From NCBI RefSeq assembly GCF_000019705.1, contig NC_011244.1:1-64000 (forward strand): 64,000 nt of DNA, read 5' to 3'. A model generated the notes under the pieces. It searched no databases. It had not been told where the DNA came from and worked only from the letters and a program-made list of their open reading frames with translations. The DNA comes from Borrelia recurrentis A1 (GTDB lineage: Bacteria > Spirochaetota > Spirochaetia > Borreliales > Borreliaceae). Below, one piece after another: positions 1-8,730 of the stretch. A program made the position numbers and the translations under genes. Position 1 is the stretch's first letter; every line of letters begins with the position of its first letter.

Positions 1-321
1 ACCTGTATCTGATTTCTCTGCTACTTCTTCTAACTCTTTTGATGCTTCCCCAAGCTTAGCACCTAAACTACTAAAATATTCTCCTACTTTATTCTTAGTT
101 GTATCTGACTTTGCAGTAAAACCCAAAACATCAGACACTAACTCTAAAAAAGCATAAAAGGCATTCTCAGCACTCCTACCTAATGCCATCATTGCCCCAC
201 TTATCCCATTCCCAACGCCTCCTGAACCGTTTTGAGCTCCTGGTTGTGTTTTTGATTGTCCACATCCCATAATTCCCAAAATCATCATAATAATCAAACT
301 TCTCTTGATAACCTTCTTCAT
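1..321 (-). CDS. vlp: Variable large protein (Vlp) lipoprotein, 5' part, cut by the window edge
   Basis: The 107 visible codons are open. They begin with a lipoprotein leader (MKKVIKRS, a hydrophobic stretch, then the lipobox IMGC with Cys at residue 20) followed by GQSK. The mature part has the usual Vlp N-terminal pattern: LGRSAENAFYAFLELVSDVLGFTAKS, split here as LGRSAENAFY and AFLELVSDVLGF, then GEYFSSLGAKLGEASKEL. Vlps are surface lipoproteins used for antigenic variation in relapsing-fever Borrelia. I chose the ATG at 321, just after a purine-rich GGGGG/AGGGAAG stretch, because it gives a leader of normal length. The gene runs off the left edge, so whether it is intact is unknown. The upstream 300 bp is nearly identical to that of the vlp at 2174-3214. 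Confidence 0.85.
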   Translation of the reverse strand, partial: MKKVIKRSLIIMMILGIMGCGQSKTQPGAQNGSGGVGNGISGAMMALGRSAENAFYAFLELVSDVLGFTAKSDTTKNKVGEYFSSLGAKLGEASKELEEVAEKSDTG

Positions 322-745
322 CTTCCCTATACCCCCTCTAATTTCTTCTTTATCTTTTATTTCTCTAATTCCTCTCATCTTACTTTTTCCCTCCTTAATC
401 AACTCTTTAATCCCCCCCAATCTTTAAATCCTTAATCATCTAAAGCTCCCTTCTCTTCCCTTCCCTCTCTAAGCTCATCTAAATAAGACCTCCTTACTTC
501 TAAAAAAAGTTACTCAAAATACATACTTCCTTCTCTTCTTTTTCTTCTCTTATCATTCCTTTCTTCTCTTCTTATAAGTTCCCTTCTCTTCATCTTATTT
601 AAAGAGTCCTTCTTTCTCTTTCTATCAACTTTACTCCAATAGAAAAAACGAAAGAAAAATGAATAAATAAAAAAAGGAAAACAACTCTCATACAGAAAAA
701 AGTTTTCCTAAATTTAACTATATATTTATTTCTCTTGTTATTAAA
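322..745. repeat. Purine/pyrimidine-asymmetric vlp leader repeat (copy 1) and spacer
   Basis: This stretch has no gene. On the plus strand it is strongly C/T-rich (about 420-630), so the minus strand, which reads into the vlp at 1-321, is purine-rich. Positions about 280-660 align closely with about 3170-3560, upstream of the complete vlp. It ends in a conserved block at 631-665 (ttactccaa then agaaaaaacg) that recurs at 3532-3569, 4821-4858 and 5691-5724. I infer upstream homology used for recombination between cassettes. A promoter may be inside, but I cannot define one. Confidence 0.65.
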
Positions 746-1275
746 TTAAGCTTTAGGAGTTGCCTTATCAGAAATTACAGAAATATCATTAGTATTAATT
801 TTCATTGCCTCTTTAACTTCATTCAGTCCCAAAAATCTATTGTTTTTCTTATCGCAATAGTTAACGTATCTAATACTTTAGTTACTGCACTTACTGCTGC
901 TCCTTTAACTACAGTAACAACATCATTATTAGCAGCATCCTTCTCATTAGCAAATTTACCTCCCTTAGCCATGGCCCTTAATGCTATTCCTCCTGTTATA
1001 ACCGCATCTTTAACATCAAAAGCAACACCAGTAACTTGAGCAGTAACATTATGCTTAGCTAACTTAGCTGCATCACCATTACCTTTAGAAGAAATAGCTT
1101 GCAATATATCAGCACCAGTTACTGCACCAATTACTTTAGATGCATCAGCACCTTGCCTTTTTTGCATTATCTGAAGAATCAACAGCATTAGCACCCCTTG
1201 CTCCAAGAGCATCAGCTTCTTTACCATCTCCAGCCTCAGCATTGCCTTCTTTCAGTACTACTTCTATAATTTCAA
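746..1275 (-). pseudogene. vlp: vlp fragment, middle to 3' end, frameshifted
   Basis: Minus-strand translation gives the Vlp middle ([19 protein letters not shown]), the conserved [12 protein letters not shown] and [15 protein letters not shown] blocks, and the tail [19 protein letters not shown]. It ends at a TAA at 746-748 after DKATPKA. A frameshift near 830 separates the [10 protein letters not shown] part from the final [17 protein letters not shown] part, and another lies near 1165 (RQGA/DSSDN). There is no leader or start. The 5' side joins directly to the tail of the next fragment at about 1275. It is a non-expressed archive remnant. Confidence 0.75.
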
Positions 1276-2078
1276 GTTCCAAATCGACTGTCTTCCTTAT
1301 CGCTATAGTTAATGTATCTAATGCCTTAGTTACAGCACTTACAGCTGCTCCTTTAATCGCAGTAGCAATAACCCCCCATCATTATCATTATCACTAGCAT
1401 TAGCAAATTTACCACCTTTTGCCATCGCTCTTAATGCAACACCTCCTGCTACAATCGCATCTTTCTTAGCATTAGCAACATTACCATTAGCCACACTATT
1501 TTTAGCTAACGCAACAGCATCACTACTTTTAATCATGACTTATAATATATCAGCCCCAGTTACCGCTCCAACCGCCTTAGCCGCATCCGCTGCTGACTTC
1601 TTTGCAGAAGCATTAGCACCGCGGCATTGTCACTAGCAAAAAGCTTGCCTGAATCATCGTTACCCCCCTTTGCGCTATTACCATCTTCAGCCTTTTTATT
1701 ATCACCAGCTTCAAAATCTCCTACGCCTTTAAGTATCACATCTACTATACCCCATTCCCTTATTCACTGTACTAATTTATCAACATTCCCAGCAGTACCC
1801 TCCAGAAGCAGCAGCAGCAACATTTCCAATTGGCTCACTAGCATCACCAATAGCCTCACTAACAGTCTTTGCGCCCTCGATTATCTTATCAAGCGTCTCA
1901 CTAACTAATTTATTTACTGCACTCTCTACTCCCCCCCAGCATTCGGATTTCCTTCACTCTTCATGTCAGCAACAATTTTATTAAGCTTATTCTTAATCCC
2001 CTCTACAGCTTTTTTAACTGTCTTTAATATTTCCCCATATCCGATTTAGTATATAAATTACCCTAATACACACCTTTT
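1270..2078 (-). pseudogene. vlp: vlp fragment lacking both ends, frameshifted and with a nonsense codon
   Basis: The minus strand shows KSDMGKY, then (shifted) KTVKKAVEGIKNKLNKIV and [17 protein letters not shown], then [24 protein letters not shown] and finally [14 protein letters not shown], which runs straight into the neighbouring fragment. Frameshifts occur near 2030 and at a seven-C run at 1931-1937, with others near 1800, 1620 and 1380. The normal ILQ of GADILQ is replaced by IL-stop: the TAA is at 1540-1542. The leader and the first 60-70 residues are absent. It can serve only as recombination donor or relic. Confidence 0.75.
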
Positions 2079-2173
2079 CCTTAAAATAATAGAAGGCAAA
2101 TTAAACTTATCGCTAAGATTGCCTTCCACTCTAACTTCTAAGTAATTAATCTAAATATCTATCTTATTTCTAA

Positions 2174-3214
2174 CTAAACTTCTGCTTTTGGAACTCGTGC
2201 CTTATCTACTTCTTGCTTTACATTCTCAAGAACATTCTTTACTGTCTTCTTAACTATATCTTCCAATGATACTAACAATTTATTTACTGCACTTACTCCT
2301 GCTGATTGTACTGCTTTGTCATCGTTATTATCATGTGCAGCTAATTTACCTCCTTTAACTAATGATCTCAATGCTATTCCTCCTGCTACTGCTGCTGCTT
2401 TAGCATTAGCATTAGCTACATTAGCTGCTGTTCCCCCTACTGCAAATTCCAATGGAGTTGTATCTGCAGTTGCATTCGCTTCTATTTTTACAGCTTTATC
2501 TTCTGCTGATTTAACGATAGACTCTAACATTTCTTTTCCTCTCACCGCTGATACTATTAATGCAGCTTTATCTCCCACTGCTGCTCCTGCATTAGCACCT
2601 GCTGCCAAGACCTTGGCTCCATTTTCCGGATTAGCCACACCTATTGAGGCTTGAGCCAATGTTACATTACTCTCTTTCAATCTATCAACTCCTAATCCCA
2701 CTGATGTGTCCACTATTCCTTTAAATGCATTATATGCTTTCTTTAATTCAGGCTCAGCTACTGCTACTCCCTGGTTTTGAGAAACTGCCACACCTACCTT
2801 ATCACTATCACCTATATCCTTTAAAGAATCTAAATGTCCTCTTAATACTTCTAATGTCTTCTTAGCTGAATCAACTGCACTTCTAATGGTCTTATTTAAT
2901 ATACTATCTTTATCAATATCTGCCGTTGCTTTTACTGCTACTTGCTCTAATTCTTCTGATGCAGATGCAATTTTCTTACCTATATTGATAAAATATGTCT
3001 CCACTTCACTCTTCTTCGTATCCTTAGTAACAGTAAAACCCAAAGTCCCCGAAACTAACTCCAAAAACGAATAAAAAACATTCTCTGCACTCCTTCCAAC
3101 GTCAATCAACACCTCATTTAAACTTTTCCCTTTCTCTTTTCCTACTTGTTGCCCACATCCCATCACTCCCATAACCATCATAATAACCAAACTTCTCTTG
3201 ATCACTCCTCTCAT
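2174..3214 (-). CDS. vlp: Variable large protein, delta-like, complete lipoprotein gene
   Basis: This is the only complete vlp reading frame in the window (346 aa). It has a lipoprotein leader, MRGVIKRSLVIMMVMGVMGC, with the lipidated Cys at 20. Then come the N-terminal block VGRSAENVFYSFLELVSGTLGF and a variable alanine-rich centre with AVRGKEMLESIVKSAEDKA. The GGIALRSLVKGGKLA block and the C-terminal helix SAVNKLLVSLEDIVKKTVKN with KARVPKAEV follow. The VEDIVKKTVKNVLE-type tail is typical of the delta family. The frame stays open upstream to 3295, but starting at 3214 gives a normal-length signal peptide; ATGs at about 3271 and 3232 are alternatives. It is predicted to be surface exposed. 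I see no clear sigma-70 promoter, so it may be a silent full-length copy or an expressed locus. Confidence 0.85.
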   Translation of the reverse strand: MRGVIKRSLVIMMVMGVMGCGQQVGKEKGKSLNEVLIDVGRSAENVFYSFLELVSGTLGFTVTKDTKKSEVETYFINIGKKIASASEELEQVAVKATADIDKDSILNKTIRSAVDSAKKTLEVLRGHLDSLKDIGDSDKVGVAVSQNQGVAVAEPELKKAYNAFKGIVDTSVGLGVDRLKESNVTLAQASIGVANPENGAKVLAAGANAGAAVGDKAALIVSAVRGKEMLESIVKSAEDKAVKIEANATADTTPLEFAVGGTAANVANANAKAAAVAGGIALRSLVKGGKLAAHDNNDDKAVQSAGVSAVNKLLVSLEDIVKKTVKNVLENVKQEVDKARVPKAEV

Positions 3215-3975
3215 CTTCCAAATACCCCCTCTCATTTCTTCTTTATCTTTTATTCCTCTAATTCCTCTCATCTTACTTTTTCCCTTCTTAATCAACTCTT
3301 TAATCCCCCCAATCTTTAAATCCTTTTATTTAAAGCTCCCTTCTCTTCCCTTCCCTCTCTAAGCTCTCCTAAATAAGCCCATCTAAATAAGCCCATCTAA
3401 ATAAGCCCATCTAACTTCTAAAAAAAGTTACTCAGAATACATACTTCCTTCTCTTCTTTTTAACTTCTCTTTTTATAAGTTCCCTTCTCTTCATCTTATT
3501 TAAAGAGTCCTTCTTCCTCTTTCTATCAACTTTACTCCAACAGAAAAAACGCAATAAAAATGAATAAAATAGCAGTGAGAAATACAGTAGATAGTGTATA
3601 AAAGAGATAAATAAGGTATTGGCTAAGACAAGACACAAACAAAGATGAAGAGTTATTAGTAAATAATTACCAATGTAAAAATCAAAATATCTCACTAAAT
3701 AAAAGAAAACATCTCCTACGTTCCCTAATATAGAACAATAGAAGTATTTCCTTTAAATATTTAGTACCAATTTCTTATAGATAATTATTTATTTTTTCCA
3801 CTAGTTGATGTCTCTCTGCAGTACTAGCAGCTTCCTTAACAAAGGAGGAAGACTTTAAAAGGTGGTTATAACTTAATGTTGATGTTGTTATTTTTAAACT
3901 GTGAAAGATTGGAATGTTGAACTCTAAGAAATTGCAATTTTGAGCTGACTTATTAAGAAAATTAAAGAAATAGTT
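3215..3975. repeat. vlp leader repeat (copy 2) plus AT-rich spacer
   Basis: Positions about 3215-3560 repeat 322-660 almost base for base, again purine-rich on the minus strand, and end with the conserved block at 3532-3569. The rest (about 3570-3975) is AT-rich. A short minus-strand stretch near 3779-3850 reads VKEAASTAERHQLVEKINNYL and then a stop; it could be the tail of some surface-protein relic, but I do not recognise it. No credible gene is present. Confidence 0.6.
3377..3414. repeat. 14-bp tandem repeat, about 2.7 copies
   Basis: The unit gcccatctaaataa occurs at 3377-3390 and 3391-3404, with a partial third copy at 3405-3414. The matching leader repeat upstream of the window-edge vlp (about 475-490) has only one such unit, so the array expanded or contracted after the leader repeats separated. 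This is slippage in a spacer with no visible coding role. Confidence 0.85.
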
Positions 3976-4059
3976 TCAAACTGCGTTTATTATTTCTTTC
4001 AATGTCTTGTATGCATTTTTAAATTCCTCGTCATCTGCTGCTAATTCTTGCTCATTCAT
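3976..4059 (-). pseudogene. vlp: Short vlp fragment (delta-like, about 27 codons)
   Basis: The minus strand reads NEQELAADDEEFKNAYKTLK then EIINAV and a TGA at 3976-3978. It resembles the AEPELKKAYNAFKGIVD region of the complete vlp at 2174-3214. It is cut on both sides: the upstream codon at 4060-4062 is TAA and the next vlp fragment starts immediately beyond. It is far too short to be a gene. Confidence 0.55.
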
Positions 4060-4064
4060 TTATC

Positions 4065-4740
4065 ATGTGTGTATATACTAGAACTAGCTACCACAATTTC
4101 TCCCGCATCTCCCGCTTTCTCAATTCCCTCAGTATCATTAACAACAGGATTATCTTGAGATTTAGCTATTGCTTGCAATATATCTACTCCATTCACTACC
4201 CCTATACTTGCTGTCGCCTTTTCAATATTTTTTTCTTTCGCATCACTCTTACCAGAGCATCATCAGCAAATAAATTACCAATATCCTCCTTATCATATCC
4301 TCCTGTTTTATCAGCATCTCACTACCATCTCCTTTCCTAAAACAACTTCAACAATTGTCTTTATCCCTTAACAAGAGAAATAACTGCATCTTTACCAGCA
4401 GGAATAGCTCCATGTCCAGTTGCAGTAGCATTTCCTATAATATCCCCTGTAACTCTTTGATGCCTCTTTCGCTCCCTCCTCAATCTTATCTAATATTCCA
4501 CTAATAAACTTCTCCAACTACTTCTTTCACTTTCGGATAGTTACCATGCTCTACAACTATAGTGTTTAATTTTGTTTTCACTATTCCCATTGTCTCAGCA
4601 ATATCACTAAAATATTCCCCTATTTCACTCTTCTTTGTATCCGCTTTTTTTATCCCCAATGTCCCACTCACCATATCCCCAAATGTCACAAAAACATCCA
4701 AAAAGCCTTTCCCTAAATCTCTCTCCAAATGAAATCTTCT
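4065..4740 (-). pseudogene. vlp: vlp pseudogene without leader, several frameshifts
   Basis: From high to low coordinates the minus strand reads LGKGFLDVFVTFGDMVSGTL, KKSEIGEYFSDIAETM, TKLNTIVVEHGNYPKVKEVV, GIKTIVEVVLGKGDG, GGYDKEDIGNLFADDA and GVVNGVDILQAIAKSQDN. It then loses the frame and stops. Shifts lie near 4505, 4450, 4340 and 4240. The part that should hold the promoter, leader and lipobox (above 4728) is replaced by unrelated purine-rich sequence (MERD...). The 3' GGIALR block and tail are also missing. This is a donor-type or decayed cassette. Confidence 0.75.
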
Positions 4741-5363
4741 CTCTTCTAAAAAAGTTATTCTCTCTCTTTAGAAAATAGGTATTCTTTCTCTTGTCTAAAG
4801 AGATTATCTTTCTAACAACATTACTTCAACAGAAAAAACACAATAAAAATGAATAAAACACACATATCAAATACACACACGATAAATGAATGTTCAATAA
4901 AAAATATAAAAGAATATATTAAAATCAATTAAATCTTAACAAGAAAACATTTTCCTTTTACGTCTCAAAAAGACAAAAAGAATTAGGAAAGAGATTTTTA
5001 GATGCTTTTGTCAACATTGTAACATGTTAATGAACATGTTTCTTAGCATAAATTTAAATATATTAAGCATTCTATAAATCTTTATGAAGTGATTAATTAT
5101 GAAAATATCAGGCGAGCTTACAAAAATTTAAATTATCTGTAACTGACATAAAATTAAAGCTTAAATGAAAGTAACCAAAATTTGTTATAAATAAATAAAT
5201 CCATACTTATAAATAGTATTCGTAATACTACAATCCATAGTACAAATATTCTATATATAGCACATAACCTCATTTAACAAGAAAAAATCTTCTCTGTTAC
5301 CTCATAAAGAACAAAAGAAGTGTTTCCAGGAAATTACTCTTTATTTGATCATTTTTTCTCTTA
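4741..5363. other. AT-rich spacer between vlp remnants
   Basis: It contains another copy of the conserved leader block at 4821-4858 (tcaacagaaaaaac then caataaaaatgaataaaa) and a tiny plus-strand vlp-like piece at about 4986-5027. Otherwise I see only AT-rich DNA with no credible reading frame, RNA or terminator. Confidence 0.5.
4986..5027 (+). pseudogene. vlp: Very short plus-strand vlp-like fragment
   Basis: The plus-strand translation LGKRFLDAFVNIVTC matches the conserved Vlp N-terminal block LGKGFLDVFVTFGDMV seen in the neighbours, but in the opposite orientation. Only about 14 codons remain. The match is short, so the call is tentative. Confidence 0.4.
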
Positions 5364-5605
5364 TCAATTATTAGTTTCAGATATCTTCTTATCAGAAGTT
5401 ACAGGAATGTCATTTGCATTTATTTTAATTGCTTCTTTTACTGTTTTAAGTCCTGCATCAACTGTTTTTCTTATTGCCACAGTTAATGTATCTAATGCCT
5501 TAGCTACTGCACTTACTGCTGCTCCTTTAACCACAGGAGCATACTCAATCCCATAACCAACATAAGGAAACTGATTCCAATAATGCGTCTAATTACTCTC
5601 ATCAT
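5364..5605 (-). pseudogene. vlp: Internally deleted vlp: leader joined to 3' end
   Basis: It starts with a plausible RBS (gaggg, 6 nt before) and ATGATG at 5605, then a signal-peptide-like [19 protein letters not shown]. It jumps at the lipobox position directly into the Vlp tail [40 protein letters not shown] and a TGA at 5364-5366. Leader and tail are in different frames, and the lipobox Cys is lost (MGL). The whole variable centre is deleted, which points to a recombination event between the start and the 3' part of a cassette. Confidence 0.75.
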
Positions 5606-6093
5606 CTTTTTCCCTCTTTAATCAACTCTTTAAAAATTTCACCTATCTTTAAACCCAATAATAAAGACCCACTTCTCTCTCTTTTTAACACTACTCCAAC
5701 AGAAAAAATGAAATAAAAACGAACGATAATATTGGACTAATCAGTATAAACAATGATGATAATTTGATTGATAATAATGATTATGAATTTAATCCCGATA
5801 ATAAAAAGTGTTAATATAGTAATTTAAAATTTACAATATAAAACTAAGACCAATATTAATAACAGCAACGGAAGAATTTTTTCAATAGATATTCCATCCA
5901 GTTAGGACATCAATTAATTGTTCAAAAATATCACTTGCTCTTTAAACTATATCTCCACTACCTCAATTGTAGTTCAATGCAGCAGGAATACTTGATGCAA
6001 TAATTAGGAAACTGTCACTATTAATGATTTATCATTTATTCATTTAAAAGGTAAATTTTGATTTATATATCATTCTTAATCGCCTTGCTACCA
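5606..6093. other. AT-rich spacer with a leader-repeat block
   Basis: It holds the fourth copy of the conserved upstream block (5691-5724) belonging to the deleted vlp at 5364-5605. The remainder is AT-rich, with no gene I can support. Confidence 0.45.
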
Positions 6094-6306
6094 TTATTTA
6101 TAAATTTGATTTCCATGCCTATATTTCTTTCCTACATAAATACTTAAACTTACTAAAAAAGCACCTAAAACAGATCCATAAGTCATGATAGATAAGAAAA
6201 AAATGATAAGATTGTCGCTCTTACTAGTTATGATGTTAATAAAGTTGGAAACACTAGACAACATTAAATTAGTACTGGTAAAGATCAGCGCCAATTCTAT
6301 CAACAT
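6094..6306 (-). pseudogene. Hydrophobic fragment, possibly of a sodium:solute symporter
   Basis: The 70-codon frame is strongly hydrophobic. It has LIIFFLSIMTYGSVLGAFLV followed by a positive tail, GKKYRHGNQIYK. The pattern of a serine-rich stretch, a helix, TYGxxLGxFL and basic residues resembles late transmembrane segments of sodium:solute symporters. The match is by eye only and covers a small part of such a protein (usually 450-550 aa). There is no obvious RBS, and the flanks are vlp debris. It may be a relic of a plasmid or chromosomal transporter, or a chance frame. Confidence 0.3.
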
Positions 6307-6410
6307 CAGTAGCTCTCAAAGCAATAACTAAGACTGGTAAAATTTAGTGCTGCTGAAAACAACGCTGATGCAACTAATTCAGCACAACATTAAATGCACC
6401 AAAATTTCAC
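6305..6410 (+). pseudogene. vlp: Plus-strand vlp-like relic
   Basis: Plus-strand frames give VALKAITKTGK and then, after a one-base shift, KFSAAENNADATNSAQH and a stop. The first part looks like the conserved Vlp block [14 protein letters not shown], and the second is the Ala/Asn-rich sequence that usually follows it. It is opposite in orientation to the neighbouring cassettes and heavily decayed. Confidence 0.4.
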
Positions 6411-6635
6411 CTGTTAGCTCCTTAACCTATAATTAGTCCCTTTCAACCCTTTTTACATATTCTCAAAACTTTTCCTATATAACGTTCATTATCATAATGA
6501 CATTATACTTATTAACTTCTTATTGTTATTTAAAAATAAAGAAGGCAATCTAAACAAATCTTTTGCTTGCTGCCTTCTAATCCTATTACTTAATAACCTA
6601 ATTTACTATTTGTCTTCTTTCTTAATTTGCCTTCC

Positions 6636-7947
6636 TTATTTACTTGATCTTGAAACTGGCTCTTTTGGACCTCTTGCTTCATCTATTTTTTCTTTTGCTT
6701 TCTTTAGAACATTTTTTACTGCCTTTTTAATTAAATCCTCCACTGCTAATAATAACTTATTTGCTGCAGCTATTCCCACTCCTTGTACGTCTTTTTCTCC
6801 TCCTTTTACATTAGGGTTCGCTCCTGCTGCTAGCTTACCTAATTTAACCAATGATCGTAATGCTATTCCTCCCGATACCGCTGCTGCTTTAGCATCAGTT
6901 GTATGTGCTAAGTGAGCTGCTTGACCCCCTTTCGCAAAAGAAATTGCACTTGTATCTACACTTGCATTCCCCTACTAGTGCTGCATTACTCTCTTTCGAT
7001 GAAACTATTGATGCTAGTATTTCCTCTCCACTTACACTTGCAAGTATTGCCGATGCTTTACCTGCATCATCTGCGTCTGGATTATTCTGTGTAGCTACAC
7101 CTTTAGCTACAACAGCTTCAGTCTTCTTATCAGCAGTGTCCTTTACAACAAATTTACCATCTTTTGCCATTGCTCTTAAGGCTATTCCTGCTGCAATAAT
7201 TGCATCTTTCCTTGCTGAATCTTTAATTTGATCATCATTATCAATATTAGTCCCCTTAGCTAAAGCCAAAGCAGCCACATCCTCAGCCTCATTAACCTTA
7301 CCATCTCTCTTAGCATCTGCATTAGCTGCTGCTATTGCTTTTAATATGTCAGCTTCAGTTACTGCTCCTACGGATGCACTTGCGGCTGCCACATGTTTAT
7401 CTTCAGCTCCCTTAGAATCCTCAGTTTTAGCCCCAAATAACTTCCCAATATTCTTCTTATCATCATCAACCGGATTAGTTTTATCTGCTCCCCCATCTCC
7501 TCCCGTAATAACCAAATCAACTATTCCTTTGATCCCCTCAACTAAATTCTTTATACTTCCTGCATCAGGACCATTCCCTGCAGCATTAGATTTTACAACC
7601 TCTCCTATCACCCCACCAGTAGCACCCAAAGCAGCTTTCTTTGCTCCTTCTTCTATCTTAGTTAATTTATCAATAAATTTTAATACCTCTTCCTTTACTT
7701 TCTCATAATTCCCATTCTTTTCTAAAATCTCATTCAATTTTGCTTTCGTTGTTTTCATTGTATTTTCAATATCACCAAAATACTTCCCTATTTCACTCTT
7801 CTTAGTTTCTGCTTTTATCCCCAATGTCCCACTCACCATATCCCCAAATGCCACAAAAACATCCAAAAATCCTTTACCTAAATTCGCAATAGAACTTAAA
7901 AACTCATTCTTCTTTTCTAGCTCCGCTATTCCATTGTTACATCCGAC
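6636..7947 (-). pseudogene. vlp: Chimeric vlp with two GIALR modules, one frameshift, no leader
   Basis: Starting from the lipobox-like FVGCNNGIAELEKKNEFL at about 7947, the minus strand encodes SIANLGKGFLDVFVAFGDMV, GAVTEADILKAIAAANAD and [13 protein letters not shown]. It then continues with delta-type sequence: VSGEEILASIVSSKESNAAL, GGIALRSLVKLGKLA, VEDLIKKAVKNVLKK and DEARGPKEPVSRSSK. The two reading frames join cleanly if one base is added or removed at the GGGG run at about 6970-6973. At about 437 codons it is roughly 90 longer than the complete vlp because it carries two GIALR modules. The normal signal peptide is gone: the residues before the Cys (MSLSLFQYSISTSFVGC) derive from the inverted neighbour. 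Confidence 0.8.
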
Positions 7948-8388
7948 AAAGCTAGTGCTGATGCTGTATTGAAAGAGTGAAAGAGACAATTGAGATTGCT
8001 ACTAGTGTTAGTGTGAAGATTAATACTGAAACTGCAAGTAATTCTGTAAATAATGTATATCTGATGCTGCACATGATGATGCACTTGGTGGTAATGCTTC
8101 AGGCTGTACAGCTAATTCTGGTTCTAAATTAGCTGCTGAAGTTGTTAAAGCTAACCCATGGACAATGATTGATAAGATTCAAAATGCAATGTTGATAGTG
8201 ATATTGTTAATGCATCAACATCAAGTGCTGTTAATAAAGTATTAGGAATATTGGATATAATAATTAGAAAAGCAGTAAATTTTGAAATTGATAAAATTAA
8301 AGAAACTGTTAATGGAATAAAATACTCTGAGACTACTGGAACATTAGCTCCAATAGCTGGTACTATTCAAACTTCTGCTACTAAGTAA
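7945..8388 (+). pseudogene. vlp: Plus-strand vlp 3' half, frameshifted
   Basis: The plus strand reads DKASADAVLKE (from 7945) and, after a shift at about 7977, VKETIEIATSVSVKINTETA. More shifts follow near 8057 and 8190. The last part, [20 protein letters not shown] then [20 protein letters not shown] and IQTSATK with a TAA at 8386-8388, matches the usual Vlp tail pattern (AVNKVLGxLDxIIRK...GIxYSETTGT). It abuts the lipobox end of the minus-strand chimera head to head, so an inversion or an inverted insertion joined them. Confidence 0.7.
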
Positions 8389-8471
8389 ATAGAAAATTAA
8401 ATGATAAAGTCATTTAAGGGAAACACTTTTCTTTTTGTTGAGGAGATATGTTTTCCTTAAGTTAAGGTGTG

Positions 8472-8713
8472 TTATCGAGACAAGGCATCACCAATGTCAG
8501 TATCCCCACAACCCCAGCATGCTGTCTTATCTTCTTGTTTAAACTTAGATAAAACTTCATTTATATTTTTAATCCACTGTCAACAGTGTTTCTTATTGCT
8601 ATTATTGGTGTACTTAGTGCTTTACCAACTGAACTTACCGATACACCATTTACTGCATGTTCAGATTTATCTTCACCCTTAGCAGCTAATTTACCATCTT
8701 TAACTAATATATC
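8472..8713 (-). pseudogene. vlp: vlp 3' fragment with frameshift
   Basis: The minus strand reads LVKDGKLAAKGEDKSEHAVN, GVSVSSVGKALSTPIIAIRN and TVDSGLK, then (after loss of one A in a five-A run near 8560) NINEVLSKFKQEDKTACWG and a TAA at 8472-8474. It is a paralog of the fragment at 8792-9010 (HAVNGVAVSAINKVLSTLTI). Only the last quarter of a vlp is present. Confidence 0.65.
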
Positions 8714-8730
8714 TATTCAATGAACACAAC

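Noticed and set aside
1-660. Possible CRISPR or telomere hairpin in the repeats at the left end
   Set aside because: The repeats are long, few and non-periodic, without equal spacers. No covalently closed hairpin sequence is visible inside the window; the telomere must lie further left.
1140-1397. Plus-strand open frames across the vlp region (for example 1140-1397, 2316-2654, 7346-7708, 9447-10175)
   Set aside because: They are antisense shadows of alanine-rich vlp coding sequence: Ser/Ala/Pro-rich, no RBS, no known motif.
3432-3695. Hydrophobic minus-strand frame of 87 codons
   Set aside because: It runs through the repeated vlp leader and ends in low-complexity Lys/Arg codons from the purine-rich tract. 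It has no RBS or family resemblance.
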